DNA of 64,000 nucleotides from Rhabdophis nuchalis (Eukaryota; Chordata; Lepidosauria; Squamata; Natricidae): NCBI GenBank assembly GCA_039707465.1, contig CM077644.1, forward strand, positions 94,903,375 through 94,967,374. Reading direction: 5' to 3'. Below the pieces are notes generated by a model. The model was not told the origin of the DNA, searched no databases, and was given only the letters and a program-made list of their open reading frames with translations. Positions 47,565-58,599 of the stretch are shown here, in pieces; within the stretch, counting starts at the first letter, position 1, and every line of letters starts with the position of its first letter. The translations under genes were made by a program, and so were the position numbers.

Positions 47565-47680
47565 AAATTGAGAACTACCTGTAGACAGGCAGCAAACCCC
47601 ACCCCCTTCTGATACTGATGATATTACCTAGATGGGTAATGAAATGTCTGCAAGAAAACAATCAAGCGCAGAGAGCACCA
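47565..47680 (+). repeat. dispersed repeat with hammerhead-like core
   Basis: CTGATGA (47615-47621), hairpin stem ATTACC (47623-47628) with GGTAAT (47635-47640), then GAAA (47641-47644). See the finding. It is preceded by a Tigger-like end (GTTGTAAATTGAGAACTACC). Confidence 0.35.
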
Positions 47681-47779
47681 AGGACCTCATAGTCCTCTTC
47701 CTTCTCTTAAATTATATTTAAGAGTTGGGGGGGGGGGGAAATTAACATTTGAAAAAAGAATTGAAAAATTGAAAACAGA

Positions 47780-48015
47780 AATTGAAAATGATTCACCCAC
47801 CTGTAGCGTGTATTGCAAAACTCGAGCTCACTGCTTTCTGCTTATTGGCTGAAAGTCACAAAGCTGGCTTTCTTGTATAAGGTTTGTCTTGAACTTACCA
47901 TCTACTTCCGATTGGTTCAGTCACTCAGCTGGCTGTCATTTGTTTTTTTCAAGACTAGAACTTACTACACCTATTGCGGGGCTGGAATTCACTGTCTCCT
48001 GGTGATTAGCCCAAA
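47780..48015. repeat. diverged satellite monomers, right edge
   Basis: Three to four monomers with the same words as 23-26 kb: GATTCACCCACCTGTAGCG, ATTGCAAAACTCGAGCTCAC, CACTCAGCTGGCTGTCATT, CCTGGTGATTAGCCCAAAG. They show that the satellite continued to here before the CR1 and L2 insertions. Confidence 0.75.
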
Positions 48016-48026
48016 GTCCCCTAGCT

Positions 48027-48161
48027 CAGGGGTGTGCAAAGTTGGCTCTTTGAAGACTGGTGGACTTCAACTACCAGAATCCCCCAGCCAGCCAGGCTGG
48101 CTGGGGGATTCTGGTAGTTGAAGTCCACCAGTCTTCAAAGAGCCAACTTTGCACACCCCTG
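48027..48161. mobile_element. palindromic hAT MITE, perfect 135-bp inverted repeat
   Basis: The two halves (48027-48093 and 48095-48161) are exact inverse complements around a single central base. It starts CAGGGGTGTGCAAAGTTGG. The flanks CCCTAGCT (48019-48026) and CCCTAGAT (48162-48169) match at 7 of 8. Confidence 0.9.
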
Positions 48162-48416
48162 CCCTAGATGGTTCTTCTGCCTGTTACAGGACTTAGAGTT
48201 ACCCTGTTCCTGGTTTCTAACTCACTACCTTGACCTCTAAACAAAATTAGTTCTCATTTAAGGAGATTGTGTGAGCCAACCTCTCTGAACTGGCTAAGCA
48301 CCTGAGCCAAGGTGCCACCTTCGGGCAACCTCCCTGAAATGGGAGTATCTCTTCAACTCAGTGGCTGTTGCTTAGACAAGTGACCTGTGTGGAGTCATCT
48401 TTGCTCTGATGTCACA

Positions 48417-48803
48417 ATGGAGGTAGGGGAGGGGGCAGAGGAGGCTGTAACTGTCAGGGAGGACCAAGTGATCACCATCCAAGCCAGCTCCCTGCTGCCA
48501 GAAGCTGCCAGCATGGCTGCCCAACGCCTCCGTGGTCCTATCTACCTCTACCTGCTCATGTCCTTCTTTGTGGGGGGGTCCAGAGTCCCCTGCGAGCAGC
48601 ATCTGCGCTCCCGAAAACCCCTGCTGGAGTCCCTGCAGTGGGAGGCCTACTGGGTGCCCCTGATGATCATCCTGGGTGGCTGCTGTGCTATGGCTTGGAG
48701 CATCCTCTTCATTGCCTATGACGTGGGCCAGGAGGGGAGGAAGATGCTACCACAGATCCCTGCTGCCCAGGAGGAGGAGCAAGAGGAGGGGGGACCCAGA
48801 CAG
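48417..48803 (+). CDS. uncharacterised transmembrane protein, exon 1
   Basis: Predicted first coding exon of a two-exon gene I do not recognise. The ATG at 48417 has A at -3 and G at +4. 129 residues follow: an acidic N-terminus (MEVGEGAEEAVTVRED), a moderately hydrophobic stretch (GPIYLYLLMSFFVGG, residues ~40-56), a short basic/cysteine segment, and a strong membrane span (WVPLMIILGGCCAMAWSILF, residues ~78-98). A Glu-rich juxtamembrane run (EEEQEEGG) ends the exon. The exon closes at CAG/GTGAGT (48801-48809), a consensus donor in phase 0. A type with the long acidic tail in the cytoplasm is my inference. The frame beyond the donor reads on to 48905 but is not needed. Confidence 0.5.
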
Positions 48804-48924
48804 GTGAGTCGTGGGGAGAGGCCCTGGAAGACAATGGGGGGGGGGAAGCTTAATACCCGGGGTCTCCCTGAAGCCAATGAGAAGGAGGAACTGACCACCA
48901 CCTGAGCTGAGTTCACATACATCC

Positions 48925-49360
48925 CTTCGGCCGATTCGCTCCCACAGAGAGGGACTTCTCCGGGTGCCGTCCACTAGGCAATGCCAGCGGGCGACGCCCA
49001 GGGGAAGGGCCTTCTCTGTGGAGGGCCCAACTCTCTGGAACAACTTACCCCCCGAACTGAGAACGATCACGGATCTCCGCTCCTTCCGCCAGAACCTTAA
49101 AACTTATTTTTTTCCAACAGGCCGGCCTGGCCTAACTTACACCACCTAGCCCACAGTCTGCAGTTAAAATGTTTTAAATTGGTTTTAGAGATATTGTTTT
49201 AATATATTTAAATTTTTAGCACAGGGATATTAATTTAATTTGGTTTTATATTTTGTATATTGTTGTTTATATATGTTTTTAAATTGCCTGTGCACCGCCC
49301 CGAGTCCCTGTTGGGAAAGGGTGCAGTATATAAATTAAATAAACCATAAACCATAAACCA
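48925..49360 (+). mobile_element. L2 LINE 3' end
   Basis: The last ~75 codons of L2 (RPIRSHREGLLRVPSTRQ, LWNNLPPELRTITDLRSF) and its 3' UTR, ending in AACCATAAACCATAAACC. Confidence 0.85.
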
Positions 49361-49845
49361 CATGATACACTGTAACTGATATTCAGCCAAAGAATCTACC
49401 TGGCAGCATTCACAGCGTATGGAACACCCAGAGATTTAAGCCTTATTGGTTTATCTGAATATTTTAGATGGCTACCTGCATTGCATAACAGAAGTTGCCG
49501 TAGCTAATAAACAAATGCAAAAAATAATTTAAAAATTTATTTATTTTAGATTTTTAAAAATTATAGTAAAATTAATACCTCACTAGTGCCACTAGTGCCA
49601 CTGTCTTAAGAAACACACAGAGAGAGAAACACACATAAACATACATGCACATACAAAAGTAAACTGGGTAGGAAACCTTTTTTTTAAAACAAGGGAACAA
49701 GAAAAAACTTTAATTAATAATAATAATCTTTATTGTCATTGTACTAAAATTACAATGAAATTGGTTACAATGAAATTGGTTAATTGAATGCTACAGTCAA
49801 GTATCTAGAAGGTCTTCAATGCATTCATGCAGTGTTTCTCAACTA

Positions 49846-50072
49846 CAGTGATCCCTCGTTTTTCGCGGTTAATGGGGACCGGAACCTTCCGCGAAAACTG
49901 AAAAACCGCGAAGTAGGATTCGCACCGGAAACTTGAGTTGGTGGACATCGTTTAACGCAAGCACTAGGGGGCGCTTGCCTCCTACCGATGCATTTTTTTC
50001 CCTGTATTTTTGAAAAAGCCGCGAAGCACTGAAGCCGCGAAACATGAAGCCGCGAAAAACGAGGGATCACTG
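49846..50072. mobile_element. Tc1/mariner MITE
   Basis: 227 bp with inverted ends CAGTGATCCCTCGTTTTTCG and CGAAAAACGAGGGATCACTG, flanked by TA at 49844-49845 and 50073-50074. GCCGCGAA is repeated three times near the right end. It landed inside a CAGTGTTTCTCAAC-type hAT MITE that continues at 50075. Confidence 0.9.
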
Positions 50073-50337
50073 TACTGCAACTTTAAAATATCTGGACTGC
50101 AACTCCCAGAATTCCCCAGCCAGCAGAGAGAATTCTGTGACTTAAAATCCACAGATACTAGCTGGGGAATTCTGGCAGTTGATCCACCCATCTTAAAGCA
50201 CATTGACTTGGGAATTCTGGCAGTTGACGTCCACCAACCTTAAAGCATGTTGCCTGGGGAATTCTGGGAAAAGAAGTATCTACTGAAAGGATGGCCTTCA
50301 AAACCCCTAAGCCTAGCATCTTTTCTTTCACTAACAG

Positions 50338-51018
50338 GCGTCTAAAGAGGAGGCGAAGGAGGACTCTAACCTGCTAGAAAGTAAAAACTCAAAAGAATTG
50401 CTTGGGACTCCATTACAGACAAAGGGATCCAGAGAAGGAATTGAGCTGAACCAAAAAGGATCCCAAGAGGCAATTGGGAATCCCCAGCAAAGTGAAGAAA
50501 GCAAAGGAGCCAAGGAGCGACTTGAAAATCAATTGGAAAGTCAAAGATTGCTAGATGGGGTCGAGAACCAGTTGGAAGGAAAAGGATCCCAGGAGGGGAT
50601 TGGCTCTCCTTTCCTGCAGGCGGAAAATGACCCCGCCTCCTTTAGACCCAACCAGGCAGAAGATCAGCCATGTGGGAAGCTCTGGACCACCATGGAGAAG
50701 GAGCTGGAGAAGCTCCTGAAGCTGCTGCGCTTCTGCCGGTCCTCTGGGCCAGGTCCCCTGGTCGAGGGGCTCCTGGCCCCTGCAGTCGAGGAGGCCACGC
50801 CCCCTCCAGCCACAGAGACTCCCAACCCTGCAGCAGAAGAGATCCCGAATCCAACCCCAGCACAAGAGCCACCGACTGTCCCATCTGAGGAGACCCCGCA
50901 GTCACTCAGCTCCAGGCAGAGTCCGGCTACGATGCATTTCATCATCTGCGGGGTTCCCAGCAGTGCATGTCAGAACAGGGGCCAAAGAAGGCGGGATGGA
51001 AGCAGACGGCGCAAATAA
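50338..51018 (+). CDS. uncharacterised transmembrane protein, exon 2
   Basis: Follows the acceptor at 50337 in phase 0, joining to exon 1 without a frame change, giving a predicted protein of 355 residues in total. The 226 residues here are hydrophilic. Residues ~1-110 of the exon are Lys/Glu/Gln-rich with loose repeats (KGSREGIE, KGSQEAIG, KGSQEGIG). Then comes an amphipathic, possibly coiled or lipid-facing helix (LWTTMEKELEKLLKLLRF). A Pro/Glu/Thr segment with near-repeats of PNPAAEEIPNPTPAQEPP follows, then a basic C-terminus (RRRDGSRRRK). The stop codon overlaps AATAAA (about 51014-51019), and a second AATAAA lies near 51220. No domain is recognised. A fast-evolving lineage-specific gene is one reading; a chance open frame is the alternative. 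Confidence 0.5.
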   Translation, partial: ASKEEAKEDSNLLESKNSKELLGTPLQTKGSREGIELNQKGSQEAIGNPQQSEESKGAKERLENQLESQRLLDGVENQLEGKGSQEGIGSPFLQAENDPASFRPNQAEDQPCGKLWTTMEKELEKLLKLLRFCRSSGPGPLVEGLLAPAVEEATPPPATETPNPAAEEIPNPTPAQEPPTVPSEETPQSLSSRQSPATMHFIICGVPSSACQNRGQRRRDGSRRRK

Positions 51019-51019
51019 A

Positions 51020-52085
51020 CTCTGTGCACACTCAGAGGCTGCGGTGCCTGCTTTCCACAAAGGCTGCCTGGAAATGCCTCACAAGCGTAGCATGTGAGGG
51101 GCAACCATCATCTGGCCTCTAATTAAAATGGGCCGAATTGGTTTTAGAAAGGGACAGGAGACCACAAAGAGATCTCCACTCTGCCTGGAAGGGTGAACCA
51201 CTTCCACACTGTGGCCCAATAAATTATGAACACCTGGTGTCACCTGGCCTAATCTAAATACCCCCACTTGGCTGGGAACTCATCTGTGAAGCCCTTTAAA
51301 ATATCCCAACAATGTTCAGGTTGGTCATGTGTATGACACTATTTATGACCGTCTTGAGTTACGGCCGTGATGGGCAGGCTCCATTATGGTTTAACTTCAA
51401 GACTACCCATATAATATATCATTTTCCATCTAAGTAATTAAAATTCTAAGCCTCCTAGTGTCCTCTTATATGGAGTGGCAGAGAAACAGTTAATGAAGTA
51501 AATAAACAAAATTCTATATATAGTTATGTAATGAAATATGGAACAAAATGTATAAAATGAGGTTAAAATATGTTAGCTATATAAATGTATTAGATATACA
51601 TATGTACTTGAATACAAATTCTTTTTTTAAAATGCTAAGTACAGCATTATAGAAATTAGGGTTAAAATGCAATGTGCAAATAAAGTACAAATTTGCAAAG
51701 TGCAGTGATCATATCTTCTTGGAAAAAAATAAAAGACAAACATAAAAGGGGGCCAAAACTAAAAGATGTTCATAAGGATAGAAAAAAATATTATGTTTGT
51801 AACTTTGCTTTACAAAGGAAAACTCGAGCAAAACCAAGAAAATCAATAATTAAATTATATCTAAAGAGCAACCTTCTCAAATAAAAGCTATAGGGTCATT
51901 GTACTTATAAATAATAAAAAAAAACTTGTTTGTATACAGAAACAAACAGTGTCCCTAGAATTTGTGTTACACAATCAAAGTGTCTCCTGCTCACCAACAC
52001 ACATGGAGGAGGGGGTGCATTTCTCACACATTGGAGCAATCGTCAAGAGTCGCCCCAAGGAAATCAAATTGCTATTGTCCAGCTT
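51020..52085. other. 3' flank and intergenic AT-rich DNA
   Basis: Possible 3' UTR to about 51225, then AT-rich sequence with no recognised feature. Confidence 0.35.
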
Positions 52086-52857
52086 CAATCTGACACCCTA
52101 TCAAAGGTGACCAGCACACACAGCAGTGTGTGGCAGCAGCCAAAAAAGCCAATGCAATCGTAAGGTGCATTAAAAGAGGGATAGAATCAGTGGTGGGTTT
52201 CAAAAAAATTTACTACTGGTTCTGTGGGCGTGGCTCATTTTGTGGGTGTGGCGGTACAGTCATATGACTGGGTGGGCATGGCCAATTTAGTCCTCCATTT
52301 TGCCAATTTAGCAGTCCATTAAACAATACACAGCATGCCCCTTTTCTATTCTTTTTAATACTGCATTAAGTTTTTCCTCTAGATTTTTTTTTTAATAAGG
52401 GAGGAGAGGTTGGCAATGCCTGGGGATTTCTGGGAATTTCTCCTCTGTGTTAGAGGCACTAAAATGACCAATATGATATAAAGTCTCCTGCTGGAGCAGG
52501 GGGTTGGACTAGATGATCTTTGTGGTCCCTTCCAGCCCTGAATTGCCGTGCTGTTTCAAAGCATTCTCTAAAGCTGTGTCTAGTGCCTCCGACCCTCCCT
52601 CTATCCATCCACCCATACCTAATTCACTTTCCCTTCCCTTTTTCTCTCTTCCATCTCTCCCTCCCTCTTTCCTTCCTCCCTTCCTCCCTTCCTGTGAAGA
52701 ACCCCAGGTGGTCTTTGGTAGGAGGAAGAAAATCCAGACGTTGTGAAACTGAGACCATGCCCACTGATCATCTGGCATTCTTAGAGCTCCACTCTTGATT
52801 AGCTTAGCCTGAGCCTAAGGATAGCAGCTAGCAGAGTTGTTCAAACTTGGCAACTTT

Positions 52858-54130
<1,273 letters not shown>

Positions 54131-54951
54131 AACTTGGCAACTTTAAGACTTGTGGACTTCAACTCCCAGAATTCTCCAGCCGGCAGAGCTGAATTATGGA
54201 AGTTGAAGTCCACAAGTCTTAAAGTTGCCAAGTTTGAACAACTCTCTGCTCCATGCACTTGGGGGTCCCCAAATAGTGAGGATTTCTTTCTCTCTTGAAG
54301 CCCCCCCACACTTTTACTTCCAAGGGGCTGCAGGGAGGCTTGCTACTCCCCCATGCTCTAACACACCTCCCCGAAGCCTGCTGGGAGTCAAAATGGGGCT
54401 CATGGTGATCCTGGAAGGAGCGGGGGAAGGGAAGGTTGTGAGCCCTGTGGGGACAGGGTGGGGGTAGAGGTGGGTAGCAAGACTTACCTGTAGGCAGGAG
54501 GAGGAGGCAGCTCAGTTGGGGTGCAGGATGGGCACCACGTGGCAGCTTAGGCAGGGAAGCCATCCGGGAAATGAGGAGTGATTGGGTGGGGCGGGTGGGC
54601 GTGGCATTTGCACTTAAAACGGTCTGTGCATGCGCACAACATTTAAAAAGGGGGGGGTTACATTTTTTTCAATGAAGATTGTTCTGCATATGTGCAGAAC
54701 AGAAAACCAAAATGGCCCCGCGGAGGATAGAACCGGTACCATCACATGTCCAATGGAGTTACTACCTATTTAGCCGAACTGGATCGAATAGGTAGGAACC
54801 CACCTCTGGATAGAATCAAGATCACATGAAGTTCCAGTACTGCTTTACAAAGACCACTCTTGAAATACTGTATCCAATTTTGGTCACCACATTATAAAAA
54901 CGATGTTGAGACTTTGGCAAAAGTGCAAAGAACAGCAACGATGATTTAGGG

Positions 54952-55025
54952 CAAGGGTCTCCAACCTTTGCAATTTTAAGTTTGAAGTCCTTCAGACTTA
55001 AAGTTGCAAAGGTTGGAGACCCCTG
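54952..55025. mobile_element. short palindromic hAT MITE
   Basis: 74 bp, CAAGGGTCTCCAACC and inverse, with ATTTAGGG at 54944-54951 and 55026-55033 (perfect 8-bp TSD). It lies in CR1. Confidence 0.85.
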
Positions 55026-55335
55026 ATTTAGGGGCCTGGAGACTAAAACACGTGATGAACGGCTCCAGAAATTGGGTGTGACAAGTCCAGAGAAAAGAAG
55101 GACTAGGGGAGACTTGGTAGCAGTGTTCTAATATTTGAAAGGCTGCCACAAAGAAGGGGGGTTGTCCACCTATTTTCCAAAACATGAGAAGGCAGGGCAA
55201 GAAACAATGGATGGAAACTAATCAAAGAGAAATCCAACATAGAACTAAGGAAAAATTTCCTAACGTTGAGAACAATCAACCAGGGGGAATAGGTTGCCTT
55301 CAGAAGTTATGGGTGCTCCATGAGTGAAGGTTTTT

Positions 55336-55575
55336 TTTTTAAAAAAAGTTTTATTGGGTTTTACAAATTTTTATAAAAATAGGATAAGGGATTGTAAGGA
55401 GTTACAAAGACATATTGAGAACCTCTATGTCGGAGGTGTTGGCCCCCTCTGAGACTTCATAAAAAGAAATAGAAAATACAGTAAATTTTTCATTTTTCTA
55501 CAAAGTGGAAAGAGATACAAATATTTCAATTTTAAAATCTATGCAATCAATCATTTATAAACATCCAATTACATT
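55336..55575 (-). mobile_element. L1 3' end, antisense, inside CR1
   Basis: Flanked by AGTGAAGGTTTTT at 55323-55335 and 55576-55588 (13-bp TSD). The minus strand ends in AATAAAACTTTTTTTAA, the same 3' terminus type as the L1 at 35625-37274. Confidence 0.8.
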
Positions 55576-55644
55576 AGTGAAGGTTTTTAAGAACAGACTG
55601 GACAATCACCTGTCTGAAATGGTATAGGATCTCCTGCTTGAGCT

Positions 55645-56630
55645 TTTTATTTTTGTATTTTATATCTCCTGCTTGAGTTTTATATTTTGATATGAAACTT
55701 CTCACAGCTATAAATACAAACAGGCCCACAATTATGAAGCCTGGCAACCTAAAGTAACACTTCGTACATCTAATGAAGTACAATAAATCCTAATGTACAG
55801 AAAGGTTTAACACAATTCTACAACAGTTAGTGTAGGTAGGAGCAGAGGTGGGTTAGCCTACAATAGCAGAAAATCATTTTTGTTGAAGTGAAATGAAGCT
55901 TATAAAACGTTGGCTGTTTGTTAAAAAATGTGTTATTGTGTTTGAAAAAGGAGCGGTTACATTTCCCCTTATTTTATAGCAGGAGGCAAATTCTGTTTGA
56001 TGCCAAAATGAAGACAAGACTCAAAACTGACTGTTATTTGGATGTGGAAGTTCTCACAAGAAGACAATGACAATCCTCTTTTATATTATTTCCAAGAAAT
56101 TAACCAGCATGATTATCAAATTAATAAGCATCTAACCTCACCCGAGGCACAGTAACAATACACTGTAATCTGTACTTCTGATTGGGGAATCCTGGAGTTG
56201 AAGTCCTCACCTCTTAAAGTGGCTGAGGTTGAGAAACACTTTTTCATAGTAACCTTGGTTGAGTTCACTCAGCACACAAAACCTGGTTACTGAATTTATT
56301 CCTTTTGGATGGAACCAGATATGGCTGAATTTTCCAATCCCACAAAAAATCCAAACAACTGACTATGGTCCTGAATTGAATCAAATTGATTAAGCACACA
56401 AGGAATTTGTTTCCAGTGCAGAAGCTCTCAGTGTACATGCAAAGCAACAGAATAAAGATAATCATAATCATACCAATAAGAGGGAATTTGTTCAGAATGT
56501 TCCACAATTTTTCTCCAAATCCATCTCTGGTTCTCCCTTTATGTGATTATCACCAGCCTATTCTAAACACCCATAACAACCAGGATGATGTCAATTTATA
56601 CTTCAGGACATTTCTTATACAATTAAACCT
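55645..56630. other. intergenic, nothing recognised
   Basis: AT-rich. A hAT MITE remnant (GGTTGAGAAACACT) is near 56225-56240. Confidence 0.35.
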
Positions 56631-56633
56631 ATA

Positions 56634-57310
56634 CAGTGGTACCTCGGTTCACGAACTTAATTGGTGAAATGACTCTGGTCACGATCCGAATTGGTCGTGA
56701 AGCGAGGCACAATTTCCCATAGGGTTCAATGTAAATCCGGTTAATCCGTTCTGACCTTGTTTTTTGGTCGTGATTCTTGAACTGACTCTGTTCGCGATCC
56801 GAAGTGGTCGCGAACAGAGGCACAGTTTCCCATAGGGTTCAATGTAAATCCGGTTAATCCGTTCTGACCTTGTTTTTTGGTCTGTTTCTCTCCACGACCG
56901 TTCCTACAGGAAGTCGCAACCATGTTAAAGCCTATCGGCGCGGGCAGAAGGACGACATCATTAAAACAAACGTGGAAATAGCAGGTTTCTCTTTAAGCAA
57001 TGTCACCATCCTCCCCTCCAAAGGCCGGGCGGGGAGCGCCGCTCTGGATCCGGGTGAGGAGGAGGACCAGCCTGGGGGCTTTTGAGGGATCGCTGCCCGC
57101 TCCAAAGCGCAGCTCAGAGCAAGGGAGCCGGGCGGGGACGGGAGATTGAAACAGCGCGCACGCACGCACACCTCTCCTGGGAGGAAGGAAGCCACTGCTC
57201 CAGCCCCAAAGTGAACCGGAGGGAGCTGGAAGAGAGCTCGGAGGTCCTCTAGTCCAGCCTCTGCTCAAGCAGGACTAGAGCCTCCGCGTTCGTGAACCGA
57301 GGTACCACTG
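56634..57310. mobile_element. Tigger-like MITE with CpG-rich passenger
   Basis: Ends CAGTGGTACCTCGGTTCACG and CGTGAACCGAGGTACCACTG, TA at 56632-56633 and 57311-57312. A block of about 60 bp (CCCATAGGGTTCAATGTAAA ... TTGTTTTTTGGTC) occurs twice (about 56717-56770 and 56829-56882). The right half (56930-57290) is CpG-rich, unlike known short Tigger MITE interiors, and includes a CR1-like tail (GGAGGTCCTCTAGTCCAGCC). Confidence 0.85.
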
Positions 57311-57974
57311 TATCTGATTGCGGGTAAGACCCACAGAAATACAGACGCAGCTGAAATGTGAAGTGGAAGGAACAGGGTCTTTGCTTCACCAAAACAAATT
57401 TGAGAGAGAAACTGGCTATGAGGAGGGCAAGAAACATCCAGAGGCACAATAGCATTGAAAGCTTTGGGGTTCGGGCTGCTCTGCTTTTCTGTTTCACAAA
57501 CAGCTCCTCCAATCATTCAGGCAGGCTTTTGGCAAAGGGTTTGTTTGACACAGTTGTATAGATCTTCTGTTTCTTTGATAGGGCTATCAGTCCTGAGAGA
57601 TTGATAGTACTGTCAGAAGAAGCATACGGCAAATAATAAAATTTGTGGATGTATAAATGATTTAAAAAAAAGTAACAGCTTGAAATCCCCCTACACACAC
57701 ACACACATATTCAGGAGACAAGGGATGGTTTGTTTTCCTGCTGGCAGGAGAGAGAAAAGATGGTGAGGAATTCACCAGCCATGGTTTTGAAACTATCCTG
57801 TATTAAATGTATTTTTAAAAAACACAACCCTTTCCTACATAAATCTATATCCAACTTGAAAATCTCTGGCAAGCTGAAACTTAGTCCAATGTTACAGATG
57901 TTCACTGAACACAATAAAAGTCATCTGCTTCTTCTTTTAACGACCCCATAATCTCTTGTTGGGTGGAGTCTGGG

Positions 57975-58391
57975 CAGTGGTGGGTTTCAAAGTTTTTTAG
58001 AACCTACTCTGTAGGTGTGGCCTATTTTGTGGGCGTGGCTTCACAGTCATGTGACAGGGTGGGAGTGGCCGCCTTTTAAAATGTGGTGAAACTCATTTAA
58101 CAATGCTCTTGCTTAGCAACCAAAATTTTGGACTCAATTGTGATGATAAATTCTTCCTTCCTTCCTTCCTTCCTTTCCTTCCTTCCTTCCTTTCCTTCCC
58201 TCCTTCCTTCCTTTCTTTCTTTCTTTCTTCCTTCCTTCCTTCCTTTCTTTCCTTTCCTTCCCGTTGGGTCACTGGCAGTGGCGGGCCAGATTTACTTCCA
58301 GGTACGCCGGTGGAACCCCCTCTCACCGGTTCTCTAAATTTCACCAACTGGCTCTCGCGAGTAGGTGCGAGCCTGCAGAAACCCACCACTG
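57975..58391. mobile_element. hAT MITE (CAGTGGTGGGTT family) with TTCC microsatellite
   Basis: 417 bp from CAGTGGTGGGTTTC to AAACCCACCACTG, flanked by AGTCTGGG at 57967-57974 and 58392-58399 (perfect 8-bp TSD). It contains a (TTCC)n/(TTTC)n tract at 58150-58262. Confidence 0.85.
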
Positions 58392-58469
58392 AGTCTGGGC
58401 AACTGAATGAAGCTAGCAGAATGATTTAATAGCCGGAAATGCCCTTCCTATTGCCAATGCGGAGTTTTG

Positions 58470-58592
58470 TTCAGCAGATATATTCTCAGTGTGCCCAGAG
58501 AGAGAAATATCTGCCTCTACCTAGGATCAAGCTCATAGTCTCCTGATTGTAAGGCAAGAGTTCCACCTCTAGTCCATTGCACCTCCTCCTCA
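58470..58592 (-). repeat. tRNA-derived SINE, second family
   Basis: On the minus strand: AGAGGTGGAACTCTTGCC (A-box region), then TGAGCTTGATCCTAGG (B box), then AGGCAGATATTTCTCTCTCT. It is diverged. A better copy lies at 62380. Confidence 0.7.
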
Positions 58593-58599
58593 CTGAACA

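Larger units (their letters stand above)
48804..50337 (+). other. putative intron of the two-exon gene
   Basis: Begins GTGAGT and ends TTTTCTTTCACTAACAG, a good donor and acceptor pair, both phase 0. It holds an L2 3' end (48925-49360), AT-rich filler, a hAT MITE fragment and a mariner MITE (49846-50072). Transposon load in the intron but not in the exons fits a real gene. Confidence 0.5.
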
